This document shows positions 33,021-41,836 of a DNA stretch of 64,000 nucleotides, one piece after another. Position 1 is the first letter of the stretch, and each line of letters begins with the position of its first letter. The stretch comes from SR-FBR-E99 sp963732365 (GTDB lineage: Bacteria > Bacteroidota > Bacteroidia > Bacteroidales > VadinHA17): NCBI GenBank assembly GCA_963732365.1, contig CAVSZC010000005.1, forward strand, positions 1,550,001 through 1,614,000, read 5' to 3'. The translations under genes and the position numbers were made by a program. Under the pieces are notes generated by a model. The model made no database searches. It worked only from the letters and a program-made list of their open reading frames with translations, and had not been told where the DNA came from.

Positions 33021-33120
33021 GTCAATGCGATTTAAATAGTTACAGGTCAAAAACAGAGCCTGTGAGAATTGAAAGACAATTTAAGCCTTTTTAATCTTAC
33101 CGAAGTTGATTTTCAATATT

Positions 33121-33882
33121 TTAACTTTTTCTGAAGGTATAATGTGCTCCTGCCTGGGCGGTAGGCGTTATTACAACGTCATTTATGCATACATGAGGCG
33201 GAAGCGTTGCACAATAGAATATTACTTTGGCAATATCCTCTCCTGTCAGGGGCTGAACGCCGTTGTATACCGTGGCAGCTCTCTCCCTGTCTCCCCTGAA
33301 CCTGACAAGGGAAAACTCTGTCTCTGTCATTCCGGGAGCTACGTTTGTGACTTTGATATTGTGCTTTACCAGATCGATGCGCATACCCCTGGAGATGGCA
33401 TCAACAGCATGTTTTGAACCGCAGTAGACAGCGCCGTTCTCATAGACCTCCTTGCCGGCTATTGACGAGATATTTATTATATGTCCCGATCCCCTTTTTA
33501 CCATCCCCGGTGCTATTGCCCGCGTCACGTACAGCAATCCCTTTACATTTGTGTCAATCATCTGGTCCCAGTCATCTCTCTCCCCTTCGTCGATATGACT
33601 CAGTCCTGCTGCCAGCCCTGCATTGTTGATCAGTATATCGACGTTGCACCATTCCTCCGGCAGGTGTCCCAGATGCTTCTCCACCTGCTTTCTGTCACGC
33701 ACATCGAAACACAGAGGCAGAACATCAATGCCATACTCCTGAACCAGGTGTTCAGCAAGATCATGCAGACGATCCTTTCTTCTGCCGGTAATTATAAGGC
33801 GGTTGGTTGCCTCGGCAAATTTTATCGCGGTGGCTTCGCCTATGCCTGAGGTAGCACCTGTAACAAGGACAGTCTTTCTCAT
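33121..33882 (-). CDS. Short-chain dehydrogenase/reductase (YdfG-like)
   Basis: A 253-residue classical SDR. TGATSGIGEATA (8-19) is the cofactor loop and the following TGRRKDRL suggests NADP preference; NNAG, SSIAG and YCGSKHAVDAI hold the Asn, Ser, Tyr and Lys of the catalytic tetrad. The overall pattern, including VAPGMTETEFSLVRFRGD, is like YdfG, which oxidises 3-hydroxy acids and serine-like substrates. The physiological substrate is not known. Divergent from ubiE. Confidence 0.92.
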   Translation of the reverse strand: MRKTVLVTGATSGIGEATAIKFAEATNRLIITGRRKDRLHDLAEHLVQEYGIDVLPLCFDVRDRKQVEKHLGHLPEEWCNVDILINNAGLAAGLSHIDEGERDDWDQMIDTNVKGLLYVTRAIAPGMVKRGSGHIINISSIAGKEVYENGAVYCGSKHAVDAISRGMRIDLVKHNIKVTNVAPGMTETEFSLVRFRGDRERAATVYNGVQPLTGEDIAKVIFYCATLPPHVCINDVVITPTAQAGAHYTFRKS

Positions 33883-33926
33883 AGGTTTAGTTTTTTCAGA
33901 GGAGTAAAAATAATCAATATTGTGGG

Positions 33927-33934
33927 TATCTTTG
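33927..33934 (+). promoter_or_regulatory. -7 element of the ubiE-porT-FAD gene cluster
   Basis: TATCTTTG matches TAnnTTTG; transcription would start near 33939, 11 bases before the ubiE ATG. No clear -33 TTG. Confidence 0.55.
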
Positions 33935-33949
33935 GCGGTCTAATTTAAA

Positions 33950-34675
33950 ATGATGGATGATTTAAATCAGGTCAGGGGAGCATCCAGGGAGAAGGTTGAA
34001 GCTATGTTTGACTCAATCTCCCACCGTTATGACCTGCTGAACCGCCTTCTGTCACTCGGTACTGACAGGCGCTGGAGGAGGCGTGCGATCAATGTTATCG
34101 GGAAACATGTCAGGGCATCGAAGATACTTGACGTGGCAACCGGTACAGGTGACCTGGCCATTGAGGCGCTGAGACTCAACCCGGATCAGATCACAGGCAT
34201 TGACATCAGTGAAAAGATGCTGGCTGCAGGGATGGAAAAGATTGACAGGCAGGGATATACAGAGAAGATCAGCCTTGTTAAAGGTGATTCTGAGAAGATT
34301 CTGTTCCCTGATCACTATTTTGATGTGGTGATGTCAGCCTTCGGCGTGCGCAATTTTGAGAATACAGTAACGGGTCTTCGAGAGATGCTCAGGGTTATCA
34401 GGCCGGGAGGGATGATAATGGTGCTCGAGTTTTCCAGGCCTTCATGGTTCCCGCTGAGGCAGTTATACGGCTTTTACTTTACCCGGATACTCCCGTGGAT
34501 CGGGAGGAAAGTGTCAGGTGACCCTGATGCTTATTCATACCTCCCTGACTCGGTAATGGCATTTCCTGACAATGAGGATTTTCTGGCACTCTTACGGAAT
34601 GAAGGCTTTACCGGTGAGAGACAGCTGAAGCTGAGTGGCGGGATAGCCAGTATTTACTATGGATTCAGGCCATGA
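33950..34675 (+). CDS. ubiE: Demethylmenaquinone methyltransferase (UbiE/MenG)
   Basis: A 241-residue class I SAM-dependent methyltransferase that makes the last step of menaquinone synthesis. FDSISHRYDLLNRLLSLGTDRRWRRRAI is the family N-terminal signature; DVATGTGDLAIEA is SAM motif I, GIDISEKML and DVVMSAFGVRNFEN follow, and the C-terminal half has PGGMIMVLEFSRP. Quinone rather than ubiquinone specificity is inferred from the anaerobic lineage. The porT gene follows after 58 bases. Confidence 0.96.
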   Translation: MMDDLNQVRGASREKVEAMFDSISHRYDLLNRLLSLGTDRRWRRRAINVIGKHVRASKILDVATGTGDLAIEALRLNPDQITGIDISEKMLAAGMEKIDRQGYTEKISLVKGDSEKILFPDHYFDVVMSAFGVRNFENTVTGLREMLRVIRPGGMIMVLEFSRPSWFPLRQLYGFYFTRILPWIGRKVSGDPDAYSYLPDSVMAFPDNEDFLALLRNEGFTGERQLKLSGGIASIYYGFRP

Positions 34676-34733
34676 ATTTACCGGAATACAATAAATTCCC
34701 ATATTTGCGTTTTTAATATAGACCCAGATTATC

Positions 34734-35438
34734 GTGTTCAGAAGATCAATTATAGTACTCCTTTTGCTGACGCCCATCCTTTTGTCAGCCCAGAAAGCCA
34801 AGCCCAAGAATGATTCAAACTATGATGAACGGATGCTTCACTTCGGGTTCAGCATGGGTCTTAATACGATGGATTTCAACATCAAATTGTCAGATGAAGC
34901 TATTGCCAGTAAAACAACCGTTGAAACAGTAAGCCTTAAACCTGGCATCAACATACAGATTGTCACCGATTTCCGGCCATCGACCTACCTTGATATCAGG
35001 TTCCTTCCGGGGGTCTCCTTCGGACAGAGGAATGTCAGTTTTTACGATTCAACCGGCACTGCATGGGGGGAGCCGCAGAAGCTTGAGTCTTCCTTTCTTG
35101 AATTTCCCCTCTCCCTGAAGTACAAAGGGATGAGGCTGAATAATTCAAGACCATATATCATCGGCGGTCTTAATTTCAGGTATGACCTTGCAGGGAAGAA
35201 GGAATATGATGACCAGCAGGAAATCTATCTGAGGCTGAACAGGGCTGACCTGTATTACGAGGTAGGTGCCGGCATTGATATTTATCTTCCCTATTTCAAA
35301 CTTACAATCGAGGCCAAGATGTCGAACGGTCTGCGTGACATTTTAGTGCATGAACCTGCCCCCGGATATCCGCAATATGCAAACGCCATTGAATCAATGC
35401 GTTCACAGATATGGGTACTCTCTTTCCATTTTGAGTGA
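34734..35438 (+). CDS. porT: Type IX secretion/gliding protein PorT, outer-membrane barrel
   Basis: A 234-residue exported beta-barrel protein. It begins with a signal peptide ending LLSAQ, then KAKPKNDSNYDERMLHFGFSMGLNTMDFNI, the PorT N-terminal pattern, with later LPGVSFGQR, FLEFPLSLKYKG and a final WVLSFHFE ending in the aromatic residue typical of outer-membrane barrels. PorT is required for the type IX secretion system, and synteny with ubiE is common in Bacteroidota. Start is GTG. Other T9SS genes are not in this window. Confidence 0.88.
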   Translation: MFRRSIIVLLLLTPILLSAQKAKPKNDSNYDERMLHFGFSMGLNTMDFNIKLSDEAIASKTTVETVSLKPGINIQIVTDFRPSTYLDIRFLPGVSFGQRNVSFYDSTGTAWGEPQKLESSFLEFPLSLKYKGMRLNNSRPYIIGGLNFRYDLAGKKEYDDQQEIYLRLNRADLYYEVGAGIDIYLPYFKLTIEAKMSNGLRDILVHEPAPGYPQYANAIESMRSQIWVLSFHFE

Positions 35439-35440
35439 TC

Positions 35441-36985
35441 ATGGCTGAGGAGCTCAGTCTGCTGCTGCCACCTGAGACAGCCTTCGATGAGGATGCCCTG
35501 CAGGCTTATCTTGTCAGGAAAACCGGCAGGAGAGATTTTGTTATGAGCATTGTCAGGCGCTCTGTCGATGCACGCAGGTCGGACATCAGGGTTAACGTCA
35601 CGGTACGCATCTGCGATCCCGCCGAACCGCCTGAAGTGATTACCCCTTTAAGGATCAGGGATGTAAGCAAGGCGCGTGAGGTGATAATTGCGGGCAGCGG
35701 ACCGGCAGGACTCTTTGCCGCGCTTAGGCTCATAGAGGCAGGATTGAAGCCCGTCGTCATTGAGCGCGGCAGGGAGGTGAAACAGCGTAAGAGGGATGTC
35801 GCAGCCATAAGTACCAGGCACATCGTTGAGCCTGACTCCAACTATTGTTTCGGTGAGGGAGGCGCCGGCACCTTCTCTGACGGAAAGCTCTATACCAGGT
35901 CAAAAAAGAGAGGTGACAACAGGAGGGTGCTGGAGCTTATGGTTCTTCACGGGGCGGACCCCGCCATACTTTACGAAGCGCATCCGCATCTCGGAACAGA
36001 CCGTCTCCCGGGAGTGATCACCGCCATCCGCGGCAGCATCACCCAGGCAGGAGGAGAGGTGCTCTTCGGACACCGTATTACCGGCATAATGATTGAGAAT
36101 GGTGTCTTCAGGGGAGTTACAGTGAACGGAAGTACTGTCATGAGGGGGAATGATATAATCATGGCAACAGGTCATTCTGCACGCGATATCTACCATCTTC
36201 TTGCGGAGGGCGGGGTAAGGCTTGAATACAAGCCCTTTGCAATGGGGGTTAGGGTGGAACATCCGCAGGAACTCGTTGACCGGATTCAGTATCACGGTAA
36301 ACCGAGGGGAAAGTACCTCCCGGCGGCGGCTTACGCTCTCGCAACACAGGTGGCAGGGCGAGGCGTTTACTCATTCTGCATGTGCCCCGGGGGATTCATG
36401 GTGCCCTCGGCTACATCCCCCGGTGAGGTGGTGGTGAACGGTATGTCCCCTTCGCGACGCAACTCTCCGTGTGCTAACAGCGGTATTGTGACTGAGATCA
36501 GGGAAGAGGACGCAATGAGATATGGCGGCGGTGTACTGGCAGGACTGAGCTACCAGTCGTGGCTTGAGAAGCAGGCATGGCAGGAGGGGGGGATGTCACA
36601 GCGGGCACCAGCACAGAGGCTTGTTGACTTTGTTGAAGGCAGGTCATCGTCATCACTCCCGAAAGGCTCCTATTTCCCCGGGCTGACACCCTCACGGCTG
36701 CATGAGTGGCTGCCGGAAGAGATGTCGTCGAGGCTGAGGGAGGGCTTCCGTGAATTCGGAAGGAAGATGAGAGGGTATCTCACCAATGAAGCCCTGGTGG
36801 CTGCCGTTGAATCGCGTACATCTTCGCCGGTGCGGATTACGCGTGACCCGGACAATTGTAATGCTTTAAATATCAGTGGATTGTATCCTGCCGGCGAGGG
36901 GGCGGGCTATGCCGGAGGGATAGTCTCTTCGGCTGTCGACGGCATGCAGGTCGCGGAGAAGATCGTTCTTAAGTACGGAGCGTAG
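35441..36985 (+). CDS. FAD-dependent dehydrogenase, COG2509-like
   Basis: A 514-residue flavoprotein. A short N-terminal domain with RKTGRRDFVMSIVRRSVDARRSDIRVNV is followed by the dinucleotide loop IAGSGPAGLFAALRLIEAG, ERGREVKQRKRD, NYCFGEGGAGTFSDGKLYTR, and a C-terminal LYPAGEGAGYAGGIVSSAVDG that closes over FAD. The family is widespread and of uncertain role. ATG 35441 begins two bases after the porT stop; a GTG at 35435 overlapping porT is possible. Translational coupling to porT is likely. Confidence 0.88.
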   Translation: MAEELSLLLPPETAFDEDALQAYLVRKTGRRDFVMSIVRRSVDARRSDIRVNVTVRICDPAEPPEVITPLRIRDVSKAREVIIAGSGPAGLFAALRLIEAGLKPVVIERGREVKQRKRDVAAISTRHIVEPDSNYCFGEGGAGTFSDGKLYTRSKKRGDNRRVLELMVLHGADPAILYEAHPHLGTDRLPGVITAIRGSITQAGGEVLFGHRITGIMIENGVFRGVTVNGSTVMRGNDIIMATGHSARDIYHLLAEGGVRLEYKPFAMGVRVEHPQELVDRIQYHGKPRGKYLPAAAYALATQVAGRGVYSFCMCPGGFMVPSATSPGEVVVNGMSPSRRNSPCANSGIVTEIREEDAMRYGGGVLAGLSYQSWLEKQAWQEGGMSQRAPAQRLVDFVEGRSSSSLPKGSYFPGLTPSRLHEWLPEEMSSRLREGFREFGRKMRGYLTNEALVAAVESRTSSPVRITRDPDNCNALNISGLYPAGEGAGYAGGIVSSAVDGMQVAEKIVLKYGA

Positions 36986-37006
36986 AGACTCGCAATTTGC
37001 GCGTAT

Positions 37007-37783
37007 CTACATCCGTCGGGCAAACTCAGAGCAGATTATTGCAGCAGCCATGCTCACGTTGAGAGACTCAATGCCTGCAAGCGGCTTTTCAGGACCCGGG
37101 ATGGTGATGCGGCATGTGACATGCTCAAGCAGCGTCTCCGAAATACCCTTTGACTCATTCCCCAGGAGTATGATGCCATTGCTGCTCAGTTCAGAGTCAT
37201 ATATTGATTTGCCGCCGATGGTTGCACCGTAGACCGGGTTGCCTCCCGCGCGGGACTTCACGAGTATGCTCTCCAGCGGCAGATAATGCACTCCGACATG
37301 CATGAAGGCACCCATCGTAGCCTGTATCACCTTCGGGTTATAGACATCAACGCAGTCTTCAGAACAGATAATATCCCTTATCCCGAACCAGGCGGCTATC
37401 CGTATTATCGTTCCCAGATTGCCGGGATCCTGCACATATTCAAGGGCGATTGTCAGGCCATTGGCAAGCCTCTTGCCGGTGAAAGCCGTTTTCTTCATGA
37501 CAGCCACAGCAAGTACATTATGTGGCGTCTTCAATGAGCTGATGCGTCTCAGGTCGTCGTAGCTCACCGTGACAATCTCGTCAGCCATCCCGGTCACCGC
37601 CTCCGGTTCACCGTCAAGCCACTCCGGCTTGGCTGCGAGCAGGGCCACCCTGTTCCCTGCCAGAAGGAATTCCCTGACGACCTTGTCACCTTCAATGACA
37701 AACAGAGAGCTCTCTTCTCTGACCTTCTTTTTCTGGAGTGAGAGTATCATTTTTGCCTGGTGCCGCGTCATCATCTTATGCAT
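37007..37783 (-). CDS. SpoU/TrmH family RNA 2'-O-methyltransferase
   Basis: A 258-residue SPOUT-fold RNA methyltransferase. The N-terminal substrate-binding domain has FVIEGDKVVREFL; the knot domain carries the three motifs YVQDPGNLGTIIRIAAWFG, LLGNESKGI and IPGPEKPLAGIESLNVSMAAAI, where the conserved Arg and Asn bind RNA and SAM. Resembles the rRNA guanosine-methylating subgroup, but the target nucleotide cannot be predicted. It converges on the FAD protein gene with 21 bases between stops. Confidence 0.9.
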   Translation of the reverse strand: MHKMMTRHQAKMILSLQKKKVREESSLFVIEGDKVVREFLLAGNRVALLAAKPEWLDGEPEAVTGMADEIVTVSYDDLRRISSLKTPHNVLAVAVMKKTAFTGKRLANGLTIALEYVQDPGNLGTIIRIAAWFGIRDIICSEDCVDVYNPKVIQATMGAFMHVGVHYLPLESILVKSRAGGNPVYGATIGGKSIYDSELSSNGIILLGNESKGISETLLEHVTCRITIPGPEKPLAGIESLNVSMAAAIICSEFARRM

Positions 37784-37793
37784 CGCCCGCTAA

Positions 37794-37823
37794 TTGAAAA
37801 TAGAGTTTATAATGATATATTTG
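37794..37823 (+). promoter_or_regulatory. Promoter of the TamL-like gene
   Basis: TTG (37794-37796) and TATATTTG (37816-37823) are 19 bases apart, an exact match to the phylum consensus. The transcript would start near 37829, 17 bases before the TTG start codon. Confidence 0.78.
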
Positions 37824-37845
37824 CTACTGCTATTTTGCCTGCAGA

Positions 37846-40212
37846 TTGATCAATCAGAGAACAAATATAGAAATTACTGTTCCCAAACTGAGTCTACTTG
37901 TGCTCATAATTTTGGTGGCAACGTCATGTAACCCCACCAAGTATGTTCCCACAGATGAGCTGCTCCTGAGCAGGAATAATCTCTTGATCGAGAAGGGAAG
38001 GGAGCCTCTTCCGGCTACCCTCAACAGCAGTGCAATGAAACCCTACATCAGGCAGCAGCCCAATAAGCGCATCTTTGGTTCACGGTTTCACCTGGGTCTT
38101 TATAATCTGTCTGATATCGAAAAGGAGAAGTGGCCCCACGGCTGGCTCAGGAAGATTGGCGAGGAACCCATTATCTTTGATCCTCTCTCGGCCGACCGGT
38201 CAAGAGATCAGCTGGCAAGCTACCTCTCCTCCAAGGGATACTTCAATGCTCTTGTCGATGATTCCGTGAAGGTGAACAGGCAGGAGGCCGAGGTCTTTTA
38301 TACTGTCACTCCGGGCAAACCCTATACCATTGGAAATATCAGGTATGAGATACAGGATACCACGCTTTACAGTAGGGTAATAATGGATACCGTGAACTGC
38401 CTTTTTGAGAGAGGGATGACCTATGATGTTGACCTTATGAGGGCGGAACGGCAGAGACTGGAGCGATATATAAGGGATATAGGATACTACAGTTTCTCAG
38501 CAGAGAATATCTTTTTCAGGGTCGACAGTTCACTGATGAGCCGGCAGGTCGATGTACAATATGTTGTTACCCGGAAATCAACCCTTGACAGCCAGGGGCG
38601 GCTGGTCTACAGTAACCATATCAGGCACCGGATAAGGGATGTATATGTCTTTCCCGAGTTTGACCCGAGACAGGCACTGACCGGAGGGGAGGAGTATACC
38701 TTAACCTTGGACACCACCTATTTTGAAGGTATACATTTTGTCTCCCCGCCCGGTAAAACATTCATAAAACCGGAGGTGATAAAGCAGTCGTTATATATAT
38801 CCCCCGGCTCTCCCTTCAGTATAACCAATACTGAGCAGACCCAGGCTCATCTTGCTGCCCTGAAGAACCACCGGCTGATTAATGTCAACTTCATTGATCC
38901 GGGTATCCCTGCCGGAGGAGGACGCAATGAGGGGCTGCTCGACTGCATGATACAGCTTACTCCTCTTCCGAGACAGTCGTACACTGTTGAGTTTGAAGGG
39001 ACAAACTCGGGAGGCAACCTTGGCGGAGCGGTTAACCTCATATACCAGAACAAGAGCCTTTTTCGCGGGGCTGAGAATTTCAGCATGAAGCTCAAGGGTG
39101 CATATGAAGCACTTACCGAGGATGTGGAAGAGTTCAAAAGCTCACAGGAGTTCGGTATCGAAACCGCGCTGCAACTGTCGAAGTTTCTGATGCCTTTTCC
39201 TGCCAAGGAAAACTTCATCCGCAGGCATGACCCGAAGACACGTATACTGGCAGGGTATAACTATCAGAAGATGCCGGTCTATACAAGGACGATCGCCAAC
39301 CTGACGCTGGGATATTCATGGAAGGGGAACAGGTATACGAACAACACTATTAATCCGCTGGTAATAAATGCGGTTGACATCAAGAACATGGACCCGGCGT
39401 TCCAGGCCAAGATTGACACTACATCATACCTGGCCTACTCATATCGCCCGGTCATGATTGTCGGAGGAAACTACAGCCTTGTCTTCAATAACCAGATGCT
39501 CCAGAATTCAATTGATTACTGGTATCTGAGGGTTGGAGTCAACCTGGCGGGTAACCTGCTGTCAGCAGCCTACAAACTTGCCGATGCAACCAAAACCGAC
39601 GACGGCTACCTGCTTGCAGGGCAACCTTTTGCACAGTTCGTCAAGTTAGAGGCTGACGCCAGCTACCACTACAGTATCAATGAAGCCAGCACTGTAGTTT
39701 ACAGGGTCTTCACCGGGCTGGGCATCTCTTATGGCAACTCCAGGGTAATGCCATTTGAAGAACAGTATTTCGGTGGCGGGGCCAATGACCTCAGGGCTTG
39801 GACCGTCAAGACACTGGGGCCGGGCTCATATGACCCAGATATTGAAAGTGACACTACGTTCCTCTACCAGATCGCCGACATAAAGCTCGAGGCAAACTTT
39901 GAATACAGGTTCAAACTCTTCTGGATAATGGAGGGGGCTACATTTATTGATGTGGGAAACATATGGACCTTGAGGGAAGATACTGACAGGCCGGGAGGGC
40001 AATTCAAATTCAACAAGTTCATTGATGACATGGCTGTAGGTACAGGGCTTGGACTGAGGTTTGACATTAAGTTTGTCATGCTCAGGGCTGATGTTGGTCT
40101 CAAGCTACGCGATCCAAAGATAGCCTCCGGGTCGAAGTGGATACCTTTAAGCAGGCCGTACAGTTTCCGTGATGACCTGGCGCTTGTTGTGGGTATCGGA
40201 TACCCGTTCTGA
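37846..40212 (+). CDS. tamL: BamA/TamA-family outer-membrane lipoprotein (TamL-like)
   Basis: A 788-residue Omp85 protein. A signal peptide with lipobox VATSC gives an acylated Cys at residue 28, the feature that separates Bacteroidota TamL from true BamA. POTRA domains span about residues 35-360 (for example FYTVTPGKPYTIGNIRYEIQ and INVNFIDPG) and a 16-strand barrel fills about 375-788, ending in a typical VGIGYPF. Expected to act with TamB in outer-membrane biogenesis. Initiation at TTG is unusual but no ATG precedes the signal peptide and a good promoter lies just upstream. Confidence 0.9.
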   Translation: MINQRTNIEITVPKLSLLVLIILVATSCNPTKYVPTDELLLSRNNLLIEKGREPLPATLNSSAMKPYIRQQPNKRIFGSRFHLGLYNLSDIEKEKWPHGWLRKIGEEPIIFDPLSADRSRDQLASYLSSKGYFNALVDDSVKVNRQEAEVFYTVTPGKPYTIGNIRYEIQDTTLYSRVIMDTVNCLFERGMTYDVDLMRAERQRLERYIRDIGYYSFSAENIFFRVDSSLMSRQVDVQYVVTRKSTLDSQGRLVYSNHIRHRIRDVYVFPEFDPRQALTGGEEYTLTLDTTYFEGIHFVSPPGKTFIKPEVIKQSLYISPGSPFSITNTEQTQAHLAALKNHRLINVNFIDPGIPAGGGRNEGLLDCMIQLTPLPRQSYTVEFEGTNSGGNLGGAVNLIYQNKSLFRGAENFSMKLKGAYEALTEDVEEFKSSQEFGIETALQLSKFLMPFPAKENFIRRHDPKTRILAGYNYQKMPVYTRTIANLTLGYSWKGNRYTNNTINPLVINAVDIKNMDPAFQAKIDTTSYLAYSYRPVMIVGGNYSLVFNNQMLQNSIDYWYLRVGVNLAGNLLSAAYKLADATKTDDGYLLAGQPFAQFVKLEADASYHYSINEASTVVYRVFTGLGISYGNSRVMPFEEQYFGGGANDLRAWTVKTLGPGSYDPDIESDTTFLYQIADIKLEANFEYRFKLFWIMEGATFIDVGNIWTLREDTDRPGGQFKFNKFIDDMAVGTGLGLRFDIKFVMLRADVGLKLRDPKIASGSKWIPLSRPYSFRDDLALVVGIGYPF

Positions 40213-40273
40213 CGCTTCGCCACCCATAGCAGGTCCCTGAGCTTGTCGAAGGGCTGCGGAGGGTGGCTTCGCT
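40213..40273. repeat. REP-like palindrome after tamL
   Basis: GCCACCC (40219-40225) pairs with GGGTGGC (40261-40267), and the inner part contains a CCTGAGCTTGTCGAAGG core (40236-40252), a type of REP palindrome seen in many bacterial genomes. It begins right after the tamL stop. Confidence 0.6.
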
Positions 40274-40441
40274 GACCGAAGACCGAAGACCGAAGACCGA
40301 AGACGGAAGACCGGAGACGGAAGACCGAAGACGGAAGACCGGAGACGGAAGACCGAAGACGGAAGACCGAAGACCGAAGACGGAAGACCGGAGACGGAAG
40401 ACCGGAGACGGAAGACCGGAGACGGAAGACCGGAGACGGAG
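40274..40441. repeat. 24-unit heptamer array, GACCGAA/GACGGAA/GACCGGA
   Basis: Twenty-four consecutive 7-base units without a single insertion or deletion. Only three unit types are used (GACCGAA, GACGGAA, GACCGGA), apart from the last, GACGGAG; in the second half they alternate strictly as GACGGAA-GACCGGA. Long spurious reading frames exist on both strands (7 is not a multiple of 3, so all frames cycle), but none has a supported start. Confidence 0.95.
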
Positions 40442-40605
40442 AGATTACTATTCGCAAATCGCAAATCGCACATCGCAAATTTCCCTCGCTCCCTGCTCCT
40501 TGCTCCCTGCTCCTTGCTCCCTGCTCCTTGCTCCCTGCCCTCACAACTGCCTATTGACTTATTCATCCTTTTTTCCTACCTTGCCTTGTCTCGTGCTGTA
40601 ATATT
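40442..40605. repeat. Further heptamer arrays: inverted GATTTGC, GCTCCCT/GCTCCTT and TGCCTAT types
   Basis: 40454-40481 has four inverted GATTTGC-type units (GCAAATC, GCAAATC, GCACATC, GCAAATT). 40488-40536 has seven units that alternate GCTCCCT and GCTCCTT. 40548-40561 has TGCCTAT and TGACTTA. About 44 ordinary bases then precede the GTG start of the next gene. Together with the two preceding entries this fills the 393-base gap with no gene. Confidence 0.9.
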
Positions 40606-41544
40606 GTGAAGTCTTTCAGGAAAATCACCTCCGAGCTGATCGGTTTTGACCGCAGGGAGAGACGGGGCAGTTATATACTGTCAATCCTTCTCATCATACT
40701 GCTGCTGATAAGGGTTTTTGCCTTCAGGCCCGGCAATGAGCCTGTAGCCCGGGATATTACAGCACCCGTCAACATCACCCTTCAGGACGAGGCTGAGGAC
40801 GGGGGTAGGGGTGTCCTTTTCAGTTTCGATCCCAACACTGCCTCGTTTGATGACCTTGTCAGGCTGGGTCTCACAGAACGGCAGGCCACCACCCTCATAA
40901 ACTACCGGTCGGCAGGAGCCAGGTTCAGGGAGCCGGGTGACATAAGGAGGGTTTACGGGATTGATTCTGCCACCGCCGTCCTTCTTATGCCATGGATCTC
41001 AATAAGGGATGAACCTGTCAAGCCTGTCATGAAAGAGAAAGTTACCACCGGGCAGATATCCTCTTCCGGTGACCCGGCGGAGGAACCGCAGTCCACCCTG
41101 ACAGATATCAACCTCTGCGGTGCTGCTGATCTCCTGCTTCTTCCCGGCATCGGTCCGGTAATCTCTGAAAGGATAATCAGGTACAGAAAGCTCCTCGGCG
41201 GTTTTGTGGCGGTCGCTCAGCTGAATGAGGTGTATGGTCTCGACAGTGCAGTATTTATTCAGATTGAAGGCTCCCTGACAGTGACTCATGACTCTGTCAG
41301 GCAGCTCGTTCTTGACAGCTGTTCGTACAGTGAGATGGCCAGGCACCCCTATATAGGATCCGGGGCAGCGGGACTGATAATGAAGTACCGCTCTCTCATG
41401 GGGATCCCTGTTACTCTCGGTGATCTGGTCAGCCAGCGTCTTCTCAGTCATGAACAGGCTGTCCGGATGGCTCCTTATATTAAGCCATCAGAAGGGGTTA
41501 AAAGAGATGATTATGAATTTATTTCAATAAAAGTTTTGAAATGA
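40606..41544 (+). CDS. Membrane-anchored helix-hairpin-helix (ComEA-like) protein
   Basis: A 312-residue protein with one transmembrane helix near residues 25-42 and an extracytoplasmic part carrying two or three HhH-type repeats: FDPNTASFDDLVRLGLTERQ with the following YRSAGARFREPGDIRRVYGI (about 75-130), and DINLCGAADLLLLPGIGPVI with RKLLGGFVAVAQLNEVYGLD (about 165-220). HhH motifs bind DNA non-specifically; ComEA uses one to take up DNA for competence. A link with the ComEC protein at 4410-6146 is possible but unproven. Start is GTG. Confidence 0.82.
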   Translation: MKSFRKITSELIGFDRRERRGSYILSILLIILLLIRVFAFRPGNEPVARDITAPVNITLQDEAEDGGRGVLFSFDPNTASFDDLVRLGLTERQATTLINYRSAGARFREPGDIRRVYGIDSATAVLLMPWISIRDEPVKPVMKEKVTTGQISSSGDPAEEPQSTLTDINLCGAADLLLLPGIGPVISERIIRYRKLLGGFVAVAQLNEVYGLDSAVFIQIEGSLTVTHDSVRQLVLDSCSYSEMARHPYIGSGAAGLIMKYRSLMGIPVTLGDLVSQRLLSHEQAVRMAPYIKPSEGVKRDDYEFISIKVLK

Positions 41545-41565
41545 ATCTCAGACATATTAATTTTG
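41536..41565 (+). promoter_or_regulatory. Promoter of rpsU
   Basis: TTG (41536-41538) and TAATTTTG (41558-41565) are 19 bases apart, an exact consensus match. It overlaps the 3' end of the preceding gene. Transcription would start near 41570. Confidence 0.78.
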
Positions 41566-41592
41566 CGGCTCGTTTTAACATAAAGTTGAATT

Positions 41593-41784
41593 ATGATCAT
41601 TGTACCGGTAAAAGAAGGCGAGAACATTGACAGGGCTCTTAAGAAATTCAAAAGGAAATTTGAAAAGACGGGAGTAATCCGTGAGCTCAGGTCACGTCAG
41701 GCTTTTATCAAACCCTCGGTACGCCGCAGGGAAGAGATAAAGAAAGCCATATATGTTCAGGGTCTGCAGCAGGAAGAGGAATAG
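41593..41784 (+). CDS. rpsU: 30S ribosomal protein bS21
   Basis: A 63-residue basic protein starting MIIVPVKEGENIDRALKKFKRKFEKTG, with RSRQAFIKPSVRRREE; all are bS21 signatures. It binds near the anti-Shine-Dalgarno end of 16S rRNA. In Bacteroidota bS21 together with bS18 and bS6 masks the anti-SD, consistent with the general lack of SD sequences in this window. The integrase-like gene follows after 52 bases. Confidence 0.96.
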   Translation: MIIVPVKEGENIDRALKKFKRKFEKTGVIRELRSRQAFIKPSVRRREEIKKAIYVQGLQQEEE

Positions 41785-41836
41785 TATCTTCACTGCTCTG
41801 TTTATCTGAAAAAAAATATATAAAAAGGTTCCTTTT

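Noticed and set aside
40274..40441. CRISPR array
   Set aside because: Units are 7 bases without spacers, and no cas genes are in the window.
39864..40601. Long reading frames on both strands across the repeat region after tamL, giving peptides full of EQGARS- or RPKTED-like repeats
   Set aside because: They arise from translating heptamer arrays; 7 is not a multiple of 3, so every frame cycles through the same codons. They lack a promoter, a domain and a credible start.
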